Shown here: one piece after another, positions 11,701 to 24,700 of the stretch
How positions within the stretch are numbered: the stretch's first letter is position 1
Layout of the letters: every line of letters begins with the position of its first letter
Assembly: GCF_028389875.1 (NCBI RefSeq)
Contig: NC_084677.1
Coordinates: 11,822,017 to 11,886,016 of the forward strand
From: Rhea pennata
Taxonomy: Eukaryota > Chordata > Aves > Rheiformes > Rheidae
Length of the DNA: 64,000 nucleotides
Direction: 5' to 3'
The notes under the pieces: generated by a model
What the model saw: only the letters and a program-made list of their open reading frames with translations
The model's database searches: none
Told to the model about the DNA's origin: nothing
Made by a program: the position numbers and the translations under genes

Positions 11701-14700
11701 GCGTGATATGCTTTAACTTATCATACAAATCACACATTATGATGTAGATACGTCTAAAATTGTTTCAAAGAGGCTTTTGTTTTAAGATTCTGCATGCTAC
11801 CTGTAGACCTTCAATATTCACAAGCTTAGGTGTGTCTCTGTTGGTTTTGTGCATATTACCTACTAAACCTTTGAAGACTTCATGGGGTAAATGAATGCAG
11901 GGGAAGTCCTTTGTAAGAAAAGATAATGATCTAAAAGTCACTTGTGAAGAACTAGGTAGGGTTGAAGAATGTTTTCCTACTTAATTGTTAGTGTAGAAGA
12001 AAATTACAACATTCTTTAAGAAATTAGGAGTAGCTTTTAAAGTCGCATTTACAAAAAACACAATAAATTAGGATGGTACTATATTTTGAATGTAGTTATA
12101 TTTGTAACTATTACTACCACAGTTAAGTGAACTGTTCAAATTTATGACAAGGACAGATACTGTAGAAGTAAATAGGGAGCAAAGTTAGATTTTAATCACT
12201 TGCTAGTATTTTAAAGGCTTGGCAGTTCTGACTTAGAGATTTAAAGTAACATCTCTGTCCGTGATCATACAATTTGAGGATGTTCAATTTTTAGTGACTG
12301 CTGTCATGCTATGTTGGTGCTGGAAACAGTTACAGCTGTTAGTACAGAACTACCATTTATATGACTGCTCTTAAAAGAAAGAGGCTCTTGCTTATGCAGT
12401 GAGACTGTTGTCGCGTAGCAACTACTGTGCTGAAAGCTTAAAATCAGATGCTTCCTTGAAGATCACTGTGCCCTAAGAATACACACTTTATCTGGGCCTT
12501 GCACCACCTTTATCACAGTAGTGAGCCTGTCATATACATTTACTCTTCCTCTTTCCTAAGCTTGGGAATTGTGTGCAATGTCATGCTTTTTATAGCCTGA
12601 TTTTCTGAAGAATGAGGTCTGTGTGGTGGCATTTTTCCACTCTTAATAACATGATTAATCACTGAACCAATTTTGAGAGAGGCAGAGCTCTAGCTCCTGC
12701 AAGTATCATGAGTTTTGGTAACTCTTTGGGGAAGGAGGCACCGGTGCTGCGCCTAGTAAGGGACAGGCGGTTGCTTCTGGTCCTGTCTCCGCTCTGAGGC
12801 GCCAGTGGGCTGGCAAGCGAGCGTGAGCGTACCATTTGGTGGGGTGGTGTGTAGCTCCTGGCAGCATAGGATGCCACAGGTGGAGGATGTAAGTGGGAAT
12901 TTGGGAGAATTGTGGGGAAACTTGGATAGACGTAGAAATCAGCTCTAGATTGTTGTGATGAAAACCCTTGCGTAGTTGCTAAACTTGGTAGATAACTGAA
13001 CTGTCTTTTGAAGAAAATAGACTTGAGACAAACTTGGGAGATAAAACTGTATCCTGACCTATATAAATTGCTTTGAAAAAAATACTTTGTATGAAAGTAA
13101 CATTTTTCTACCCATTGAAATATGCTAATACATGTTGAAGCACATGTTCTCATGTTTATGCTTCATCCTGAGAATGCCAGCATAGTTTTATCATCATTAT
13201 TTTTTTTAGTGAGCTTGTTCATGCACTTGCCTGTGTAGAGGACTTGACTTCAGATGTTTGCTGTGTTCAAATTTTAAAGTGTGCAATTTTATTTACGTAA
13301 TGATCTTTAGAGGTGCTGAAGAATTTGCCTCAATAGTTGTTAATTATCTGCCTAGGCATTGAATTATTTATGATACCAGACACTTTTTAAAAGCAGGTAA
13401 ATAACTGTGTAGATTCAGTATATAACCCTGAAGCTTTGAAAAAAGTCCTTATCTTGTATATCTGTTTCTTAGGATCCTCTAGATGTCATTTTGAGATGCA
13501 ACATTTACTAGTGTAAAGCTCTCTGCAAAACACTGTTGTGTTGACCGTGCAGTAACACATATAGTAACACAAACATACTGAATCTTCTTATTTAATTATA
13601 GTAGAGATAAAATTTGTATGTCTTCCTCCACCTGAATGACTAAAGTAATCCAGATAGTGTATATTAACAGACAGGAAACCCTTTGTTGTTAGCATTTTAT
13701 ATAGAGAGTATTTTTCTGCATCTGTTTTGTGATTAATTTCCTGAGGACCTGAGCCTGATTTGTGGCTGCATCTTAAGATGTAGTAGCTTGTTGCTGAGTG
13801 TGGTTATGTTAAATGCAGCAGTTTTTTAAACTGAGCTGATAATGCTGAGTGGACTTAATTCTGTATGTTTGGAATCTAATATGTTAAGATGCTTAACTTA
13901 TATGTTCATTATGAAATTGTGAATGATATTTATTGCATAATTTTTTATTGGGTTAAAGTTAAAAATAAATTCAATTTAGAATACATTTCAACAGTATTTC
14001 ATTAGCGGAAACAGTTATTTCTTGCAATAACTATACACAATGGTCTTGTGTTTAGTTGAACTAATTTCTTTCTGGTTGCTTTCTCTCTCAAGATTTTAAA
14101 ATAAGTAGCTGTCATTCTTTTATACTTTCATAATTCACAAACGAAGTAATTAAACATCTCCTAATTTTTCAATTACCAGTCATTTTACCAAGTTGCTTTG
14201 AATTAATCATTTGATGATAATAGTTGAAAAATGCAAAAGAGGTTAGTAGTGCAACAGATTGTTCAGTACTTTGTCAAACATCAGTTCCGGTGCTTCGTCA
14301 GTGATTTGCATTACTGAGTGTGTGCTTATGCAAGCTATTAAAATAATTTCACTTATAAATTTAAGCCCAATTATAAGTTGTTATAATTTCAAACTTAATT
14401 TTATACTCATAATTTCAAAAGAAGCAGAAACTTTAAAATATCACTTATTAATGACTGTATGAGAGACTTCAAAGTTTATCCAAATAGAAGTAGATTCTAT
14501 AACTCTTTATGTAGAACCTATTTGCATGAGTTATTGGAAATGCTATTCTCTAAGTGTTATGGAAATTACCCATGATAATTAACATTTTTCTTGCATTAAA
14601 GCATCTTTTTATAACTTGATATGTGAAATTCTTCTTGAGCTTTTGGAAGTCTAAATATCTTCACTCCTCTTAATGAACTGTTAATGCTTAGGTGCCTCTT

Positions 14701-17700
14701 CAAAGGTGGTCCTTACTTTTCTCTATTTTTTTTTTTTTTAGTTTTATTACATTCTCCAATTAATTGTGATTACTTCATGATCTATCTTTTCTTGGGATTT
14801 ACAGAAGATCCGTAAGATTACCTAATGAACAGCAACAAAACTTTTTTTTCTGTATTCGTTCCTGAGTATTTAAAGGAGAAAATTACGTTACAGGGAGGAA
14901 TACAGGGAGGAATCTTGCACAAAACTCTTCGCTTTTAGACTTGATAATATACAGATTTGTTTACAGAAGGAATTACAATCAAAATATGTTGGCTTTTTTC
15001 CCCCATATAAAATATCTGATTGAATATGCTCTGTATCTAACTTCTACAGTAAATGTAGCTTATGATGATGGGTGCTTGCTATATCTCTTGAGTTGAGGAA
15101 ACAACAAATATAATAAAAGAAAACTAAAGGTCTGAATTCTCATAGTTGGGTAGGCTGTGATAACTTGTTATCTCTTATCTTCAGGGGGATCAAAATGGGG
15201 ATCTCAAGTTGATATGAGCATGATAATGTTTCTGTATGGAAATACATGAAATAATTATGATTTTATAGCTGTGATGGTCAAAGGACATGGGTTTGGAGAA
15301 TTTTATAGGTAACAATAATTTCCTTAACTGGAATAGGTAATAGAGTTATAACATCATAGGTTTTGAATGTACGAGCTTTTTGTCAGGTTTGAAAAGAAGT
15401 GGCAAGCTTGACATGCAAGTCACCGTGCAAGTGGGTAAGAATTATTGCAGGCTGAGTGAGAGGCTAACCAAAGAGACCATCTGGAAGAAGAGTTAGCTGG
15501 TGTCTGGAGCAGAGGGAGGATAGTGCTCATCTCCTGAGGGAAAGGATGCAAAGGTTGCTTCTTACGTGGTATACAGGGTCAGCTACGTAGGCACCGAAAG
15601 GGAGGTGTTATACTGTGCCATAAACCACCAAAATGTCTTTTTTCAAAAAAAAAAAGTGTTCTGTAGAGTTGATAGCTGAGGTGTGTTACACCTCACTCTT
15701 AAGGATCTGCACTGAAGTTTGTCTTTGAATAGCCATCTTTTAAGATGTGCTGGTACATTATTGGTGTCTGAGCTCATTCTGCCTGGTGACTTAATTTTGC
15801 TTGGCTAATTTTCATGAATGCCTCTGGTGCAAGAGTAGGCTTCAGGAATTTTGATCTGCTACTGCAGATAATATATAATAACATATATTGTAATTGGGGT
15901 GATGTGTTGACAGGTGATGATTATTAGTCAGGGAAAATCTGCATTTCTTTGGTACTTGGAATGTGGTGAGTTGGCTTCTGATTTCAAGTGAAGTTGGGTA
16001 GAGGTGAGGAAGCTGTTTGGAAATTAGGTGGAATGGTTTTGCAAAAAATGTCTTAAAACAGTAATTTTAAATTAGTAATACTTGATAACATCCTTTTTTT
16101 TTTTTTTTTTTTCTTACTAGAAAAGCTGCCTTTTACTATTTGGTTTCAATTAGAAGTTCAGAGAAAATCTCTTTATCTAAAGCTATTACCTGTGTGTATT
16201 TTATTATGGTAATCTAGTTATCTAATGGCTTAAACCACAAATATAAGCATTTTATGGAAGAGGTTATTTTCACTCTCAGCTGTTACTTTCCTTTTTATTT
16301 GATGCTTACAAATGAAAAAGATACTGGCATTATGTAGAAGACTTGGTTTAAGTGAATATAAATTTGGGTTAAATATAAATTGTTCTTAACAGTGGTCTTA
16401 AGAGACCTCTTAAGAGAGTCTTCCTGCAGAATTGTGACTAGAAGGTGCCATGTGGCCTCATGTCGTGGTTGGGCTGTGTTCAGACAATGTGCAATGCTTA
16501 AACTGCAATATTCATGCTCTTTAATGAGGTTAGAATGCCTGAGCTGTTACGGAAACAAAAAACAGAATCACTTGTTTGAAAACCTTACGTTTTGGATTAA
16601 CTGCCTTACTGTTGTATGGATAATATGTAATTTATTGTACAGGAAATGTTTAATCTTCTTAAAGTAGAAGCTAACACTTTTTAGCAGTATTTTGATTGTG
16701 TCAGTTTACTCTTCACGTGTTAAGTTACGTAAATACTCTGTAGAGCACAGCAAGAAGCTGTGAATATTCATATAGATCCTTTAATATCTGTTCCTAGTGT
16801 GTTTTGAATGTTTGAAGAACTAGCTAGGCAAGTTTGTATGCCTTTTCTCTAACTGGTGCCAACTGATTGAAAAAACTGTTTTTAATGAGGTACTATTATA
16901 TTGTGTTTTATCTCTTTGCGTGAAGCACTGATACTTGGACATTCCCATTGGTTCTTAGACACTTGCCTATCTAAACCCTCAGGCAATCCAAGCTGCCTGT
17001 CATTGAATAACTTCTTTAACACTGCTGCCATACCTAAATGCTCCATAATCAAATACAGTCCATCTACTCTTCAAGCCCCATGGCTGTAGCCGTTATACAA
17101 AAAATGGGCAAACAGAAGAACTCATCCTCACCCCCCCCCCCCCAAGATATGTACTGTGGTCTCCTAGTGGGCTATACAAATGTGTTGGTTCTCAGTATAA
17201 GATCAAAACAAGGATTGAAAACAGATTTAATTTCCCTGCCCATGATTTAAGTTTTTGATAAAATGTCATGCGAGTTCTTAGTCCTGTGCAAGTAATGATA
17301 ACCTGACTCATTTATAGACAATGTACTGAAGATTCTTTTTTATATCTGTGTTTGGGAAGCTATTTGGAATTATGTTTACAAAATGGTCAGGGATCATTTC
17401 ACACTCTTGAAATGGAGACACATCACCTGAGGAATCTCAAGAGATTGAAACCCTTTGGGTAGGGGTTGATTAGGTGCATTTCACTTGTCATAAGCAACGT
17501 GTGTGTTTGGCAGTCTTTCATGGATACATTTATTCAAAGAGACAGGACTACCTTATAACAGAATATAGTGAATTTATACACAGTATAAGAGAGGATTTCT
17601 TCTAATTGCCTTTTTCTTCAGACAGGTGTTTTAGCTCATGGGAAATATCTTCCAAAAAAACCAATCTTTTAATATGTATTGTTTAGATGCCTATAAAAAT

Positions 17701-20700
17701 TTGTCAACTAAAACCAGAATCCTGATAGTGGGACTGTCATTACTCGTTCACTTAATTGTGTTGGCTGTGACCACTCATTTGGATCAAATAAGTCTAGAAC
17801 TACACAGGCAGATGGAAGAGCGTAGAGATGTTTTGCAAGTACATTCTTTTTGTTCAGTTCTTTATTTTTCATCATATCTATAGAGTTAAATTTTCAAACT
17901 CTTGTTTTGAAATAAATACAGCTTCATAAAGTATGTATTTTGAAGATTTTTTTTAAAAAATGCTCCAATATATTTAATTCTACATATGTCTTAATTTCTA
18001 GGAGAAGGGGCTACAGTTGAAGTTTCCTTATCTTCTGTGATTCTGTCTATATGTACTCTAGTAGTACTGGTAATACTACTTGCGAACTGTGTCTCCTGCT
18101 GCAAAGACCCCGAGATAGATTTCAAGGTGAGCATTTGAAGCTATAAATGTATATGCAGGTGCTATGCTTGGCTGCATTCTGGAATCCATAATACCCGATT
18201 ACGTGTGCTAATAGCCTGTAGTTACTGACACTTCTATGTCATTGTGCATTTTCTCTTCTGAAATAGCCAATAACCTTATATCTGCATATTGTGAAATACT
18301 GCTGCAGCCAGTAGTTTTCAGTACTTGGTCCAGGCTGCAGTAAGGATTGCTGTACTGCACAAAATCAGTACTATCTAGTGGGATCAGTAGTAGAAGTATA
18401 CACTCAAGGCAATTTTACTGTAGTTAAAGATCCTTCCTATGTTTTTTCATATTTTCTTTTAATTTATTGTTTTTTAAAATGCTGACAGGATTTAATGCCT
18501 TCCTGTCAAATAAGGATATTGAAGGTGCATATCCAATGTAGTAAAACTCCTGAGGGCAAACTTATCAGAGAATGGTTACTTTTGGAATTTTAGTTACCAG
18601 CAGCCCTGATTTTGAGTTTTGCTCTCACTTCTGCTTGGAGAATATACAGAATGAATAGATTAGGATTAATCATTCAAAGCCATAGATTGCCTTTAGAGCA
18701 AAAAAATAGATGAAACAACCCACCAAAAGACCCTAAATATTTTTGATAAAGATAATGCTCGATACTTTAATCTGTTTAATTTAATAATAAATAGTAATAA
18801 AAAAGCAAACTATTTAAAAAATCCCTGTCACTGTCCATGGAAAAAAATGAACCTTCTTAACATACTGCTTATTCAAATGAAATGCTTTAAAATTTAGTTA
18901 AAAACAGTAAAATTGGTCATCTTATTAGTTTTTAAAAATCAAGCTTTCACTTTATAATGGATTATGGTGTACTATTTTACCTCTATCAGGTTATTTTAAT
19001 ATAGTCAAGTTTATATATTCAGATGTGAAGCTAAGGAAGAAATGAATTGGTGTTAATTTTAAGAAAAAACTGGTTTGTTTACTAAGATTTTATTGCAGGA
19101 ATTTGAAGATAACTTTGATGATGAAATAGACTTTACACCTCCAGCAGAAGATACTCCTTCTGTTCAGTCTCCAGCAGAAGTGTTTACCCTTTCAGTTCCC
19201 AATATTGCTTTACCAACTCCTTCCCAGTTTCCATCTCTTTCAGGTAAAATAGACTTTTTTTTTTTTTTTTTTTATGAGAGACTAAGAGTAGGCAATTTAG
19301 TATCTGAAATGGACTAGAACTGATTATACTTTACTGTTTGCTACATAAGTCTAATTGCAGTTTACTTAAATTGATAAATACATTTTGTAGGATTCAAGAT
19401 GACGTATAGTTCTTCAAGAATCTGCTAACTGATGGCAGGTTCCACATAAGGTAGCTTTAGAGAATGCAACTTGCTTATATAAGCTTCCCTAGACTACTTC
19501 CTTTATACATGAAGGATTTGAAGTACACTAGGATGTTTATGTCTTATGCTGTTTAGTATTTGTCTTTGTGGCTGAGTTGTCATTGAATTTTAGCCATTGG
19601 CCTTAAATGGAAGTATGACTGAATCTCTTACATGACAGTTGCGCTACTGTTTCACTTTCTTAATGTCACTTTAGACTTCCCATGTTGTAAATGTGATATT
19701 GGTATGGGAGAGCATTAGAATTTTTTGCTTGTGCGAAGTAAATTTGCCTGAAATGCCTGAAAGGCAAAATTTGTGTAAAAGAAACCTGAAACTTAAATAT
19801 TATGGGAATAGTTTAGCATAAAGTAGCTGTTTGCATATCTATATCTATCTATCTATCTATCTATCTATATATATATATATATAAAATTACTTGCATTACA
19901 TAATCATTAGATGTTCAGAGAAGCTTCCAGTTAAATTTCAGTAGCTAGCAGAAAATTTACGTGTCAGTGTCTTGTAATACAAAAGAAATATAGCACACTA
20001 GTGTTTTTTATTTGTGGAAAAATTGTATTGTCAGCTCTACTATGTTGATATTGGTAAAACTATGCTCTTGTCACTGTAAATTATTTTGCTTGGAAGCAAC
20101 TGAGTAAAAGTGGTTTTACTGATACTCCCTTGTCTATGCTTAGGAGCATGTTGATAGTGTAGTATTCTAGTATAGGCGTTCCCGTGAACTAATCCTGATG
20201 TAAGCCTGGTCTGTGGTAATAAAAATGTGGCATTCTAGGATTCTCAGTCTAGGTCAACTAAAAAGATAATGGAAAATTTTTGTGCATGTCTGTTTAATGA
20301 ATTAGACAGCAAGGAGATAAATGCTGCTGAACTTCCTCTATCATATAGAATTTGCCATTGCTACTACCTATCCTCTGCCAGGATCTTGTGTGTTGTTTTC
20401 CATTCTTCACCTTTCTGGGCTCTTTATGTGAAATTTTCTTAGTTGTAAAATGTGCTGCTTTAGAAGGTGGCTGTAAGTAGGGCAGTTAGACTGAAGAGTA
20501 AAGCAGTAGAAATCTTTCTCTGAAAATGATAATTCTCTATGTAACTATAAATGTTAAAATGCAAAAGCAATGGGTGCTGTGTTGGATTTGTTCTCATTTA
20601 TGTAGGAAACTTCTGTGAGTTATTTACTATACCCAACTATGGTATACAGTATGCTTCTATATTGGAATTAAAATTCAGCCTTTTTGCTTTCTTACTGAAC

Positions 20701-21732
20701 ATATTAAAAAACCCCAAACAGTTACATGTCCTATGCAGATTCACTGTGTCTCCTTTTTGTAGGGGGGATATTCTAAGCAGATTGTTTAGAAGCTGAGAAA
20801 TGTTTTTACTTCCTTGAGTGTTTTTGTCACCATATTACCAAAATACTGTATGCATGTCTGACTATGTTGTAGTGTTTGGCCTGAATGTGTGCATGTGATT
20901 TGGGGCAAATATTGTAGGAGCATAGCATTATTTGTTCAACATTTGTACAGATAACTTTGTCCATCTGAGTGGTTTGTATTTTTTTTCTTTTTTATTTATT
21001 TTTGTGTATGACAGAGGGATCAAAGTCTCAAGTTTCACGTCAGAGTCTAAACTATATCCAAGAGATTGGAAATGGCTGGTTTGGAAAGGTGAGATGTTCC
21101 CCTTTCATGTGTGTAGTTCACAAACCTGTTGTGTGCATGATCACTTGTGTTTAGTATAAGGGACAGTGAAGGTGGGAGGACAGGTGTGACTTCTGTGGCA
21201 GTGCTGGCTTATGTGGCTTTGAGAGTTTTCTCAGCTGCTGTCTTACTGATTGCAGCAATACAAAGGAGATGTAAAGGTGCAAAGGGAATCTGTGGCTTTG
21301 GATACTTGCACCTTTAATGCTGTAATACTGCAGTATTACTTAGTCTAAGTACACTACTGTATTTTCTTTAAATGATACTATTTCAAAAAAGTAATAGCAT
21401 AAGAACAACTGTAGTTGAAATTAAATGTTGCATGCACTTTTTAGCTGTAATTAGTGCTTTTTAAGTTTACTTGAAGTTTTGCAGCAGAGTTACTTAATAG
21501 TTTGACGTTTTACTTCTGTGAACTGAATTAGTACTTTGCTGTTATTACCAGTTCTTTTTTGGGGAAAAATCTTGTAAGTAAATAAGTGATTTTTCATTAA
21601 GAAACATGTTTTTTGAGAATTGATAAGGAGATCATAGTTGCTGAGACTTATTAAAGTATGGATGCTTAATTATCAAAGCTTTACATGCATTGACAAAAGA
21701 GAAGAAATTTTTCTTACAGCATGTATATAGGA

Positions 21733-21765
<33 letters not shown>

Positions 21766-24700
21766 GTAAAGTAACTCCAGATATTTTCCTCTCTAATTAA
21801 AGACAAAATGGTTCATATTTTTCAGGTTCTGCTTGGAGAGATCTACACAGGTACTAGTGTAGCAAGGGTAATAGTGAAGGAGTTGAAAGCCAGCGCAGGT
21901 CTCAAGGAGCAAGAGCAGTTTTTAAGAAATGGAGAACCATATTAGTAAGTAACATCTCATAGTTTGACTAACATGAATGCGTCATACTACTGTATATGAG
22001 TTATGAAAATCTGTTTTGCTCAGGGCTTGTCTCTACTCGCCCTCACTTGTAGCTTGAATGACTATTTGGATTAACTATATTTTACCTCTTAAAGTGAGCA
22101 GAAGTTGAGCTTCCTTAAAAAGAAAAGCAAGCTCTTCACTTAAATGTATTTGGGAGTTTTCATTTGTTCGTGACTGCAAAATACACTCGGTTTGATTCAT
22201 TAGGTTTCTTTTCCACTTTTTTTTTTTTTTTCAGAACAGAAGTTCTTGATATTACAAACAGACCTTTTGTCTAATTACTTCTTTCCAAGAGCTATAGCTT
22301 AATTCCTGGTATTTGTATGTTCTATTACAAGTGTGAGAACTGGCAACACTCATCTGATGCATGTTAATTTCTTAAAAGTTTCCATTTTCAAAAAAAACAT
22401 CATGATGCTAAAAACTAATTGTTCAGGTTACTTGCAGTGGAGCTTGTACAAAAAAATAGTTTAGAATCATACTAAATTGGGTTCAGTGGTACTCTACAAT
22501 CCATAGTGTTGGTCTGAGCAGAAATGCTGATAAAGTTGGATTGTTGGGTGTTGTCGTCTTTCTCTTGTAGTATGGCTGGAGGACACTAAGAAGTACATGC
22601 TTCTAGGGCTTTAGTCTTTGTATACTAGAAAGCAATTTGGTGCATGATGAGGAATGTAATTCCTCTTTCTGTGTTTTGGCAATATATTGTGAGTTCCCTG
22701 AAGTGCTGACTGCTGCACATTAATGGTTTCTGTAGATGACTGGTATAAAGTAGAGGGGCACACTGTGGGTCTCTAGGCGTACCTCAGTGTAGCTTATGTT
22801 GCCTGAATATAGTACAGGTGAGTGGTGACAAAGAGCTTCCTATACTCTCTGCTTTCTAATGTGCTACTTAAATTTACATTTAGGTTTAAATTACTGGCAG
22901 TTGTCAGGAGAAGCAATCTCAAGCTTTCTGCTGTATTAGCATAAGAGGTTTTGAAGTGACTTAGAAAAAACAACTGCTCAGTCTGGAAACTAAACTTGGC
23001 TAAAAGAAGTTAAGCTTTTATCTAGATTACTTATTTAGTGTAGTTCACAAACCTGTTGTGTGCATGATCACTTGTGTTTAGTATAAGGGACAGTGAAGGT
23101 GGGAGGACAGGTGTGACTTCTGTGGCAGTGCTGGCTTATGTGGCTTTGAGAGTTTTCTCAGCTGCTGTCTTATTGATTGCAGCAATACAAAGGAGATGTA
23201 AAGGTGTAAAGGGAATCTGTGGCTTTGGATACTTGCACCTTCTTCCTTTTCTCCTCCTTCCTCCCCGTCTTATGTATTGAAACTTCCGGTACAGATCTCA
23301 AGTGTGTTGCGTTATATCGCAAATAATGTGTGCATACTGTAGTCTTTCTGACTTAAACCAACTTTATTTTTTCCTTGCAGCATTCTTCAGCATCCTAATA
23401 TTCTCCAGTGTATCGGGCAGTGTGTGGAAGCCATTCCGTATCTTCTAGTTTTTGAGTTCTGTGACTTGGTAAGCACACTTGCAGAAAAGGCTGCAGTTGT
23501 TTTTTTTGCCTGGTGTGAATTGTAGGTAGTGTATTTACTGCCCTTCACTCATGAAATCATTCTTATGATGATTTTCAGCATCATCCTATTCTCTTCCTGG
23601 TCCTTTCTGTTACTGTCCTCTCTCTCCCTATCCCTGCTGCCACCTTATCCTTCTTTCCCCCTTGCTTGGATGAAGCAACTGCGTTTCTGAGCACTGAGAA
23701 AAATTCTAAGAGTACAGGAGAGGATTTTCTCATGGCTTTCTTTTCTACTGTTAGCACTACAAAAGCCACTGAAGATGGGAAGGATACTTGCACAAACGCC
23801 TTACTCAGCCCCCTGTATTTCTTCTTGGGCATATGCTGAAATTCACCTAGTCTTCGTGAGCGAGGGGATATGCACATGCAGAAACTTTGGACTGTGCCTG
23901 GTATACACAGTCTTTAGCTTTGGGACTCTATCAAGTGTCTACTGAACCTATGCAAGCAGATTTTAAAGAACTGAAATTTGGATATGGCAATGGATCCAAA
24001 GGACTTAAAGAATTGCTTTACTGCAGCATAACATGGTGTTAAAAGAAAAACAAACTCCAGCTTCAGGTGGCTATCTAAACATGAGCTGAATAGCCACTTT
24101 TAAAAACTTATCTAGAGAGCATTTAAACAGTTTGCTGATAAAGTTTGAGAGAAATGAACTCAAGTGTATGTTTATTTTATTAAATCTTAAGACTTTCAGT
24201 AGTAAAGTAGTTTGCATTTATGAGATTCAACACGATCCTTTTTTAATCAGCTTTATTACTACAGAATTTTCCCTAAACCTCAAGTGCATGAGTATTGTTC
24301 TAGTTACATTAATTGCTTCAAGCAATTTAAATAAGAATGAACATGAACTTTGAGTTTTATTGAGAAATATCAGTTAATATCCTTAAATAACTATATACTT
24401 CATTACCGCTCTTGCTTAGATTTATTAGCTGCAGCAAATTAATGAGGCAGAAGTGGTGATAGAATCATTCTTTTTTTTCTCTCCTGTACTGAAGAAAGGC
24501 TTGAACTTTTCAAGTGACTCATCAAAGTGAATGTTCAGTTTTGGGCAAGAATTAGAAAATAAATGCCTAAGATTAAGCAGATAATGTTCTTGATATTTTT
24601 CAGTTTGCATAAATGGAATACTTCATATTGATTTTAAACCTGATAGTAAGTTTAAGGTTCTTAAGAAGGACTCTAGAAAAAACTTTTGTATAGTTTATGC

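Larger units (their letters stand above)
5742..18001 (+). other. LMTK2 intron 1 (12.3 kb)
   Basis: This long AT-rich intron has no LMTK2 exon in it. It holds a GT/TTTA microsatellite near 9021-9092, a locally GC-rich minus-strand open frame near 12659-13000 and a plus-strand ORF with a strong acceptor at 17622-17916; both ORFs are described separately. Small homopolymer runs include T about 16093-16112 and C about 17132-17145. I see nothing else assignable. Confidence 0.8.

Noticed and set aside
16380-16667. 95-codon plus-strand frame in LMTK2 intron 1
   Set aside because: No domain, no flanking splice sites in a useful phase, and composition like the surrounding intron.
23581-23877. 98-codon minus-strand frame in LMTK2 intron 6
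   Set aside because: Low-information Lys/Arg/Ser/Val-rich sequence, no domain, no splice or promoter context.
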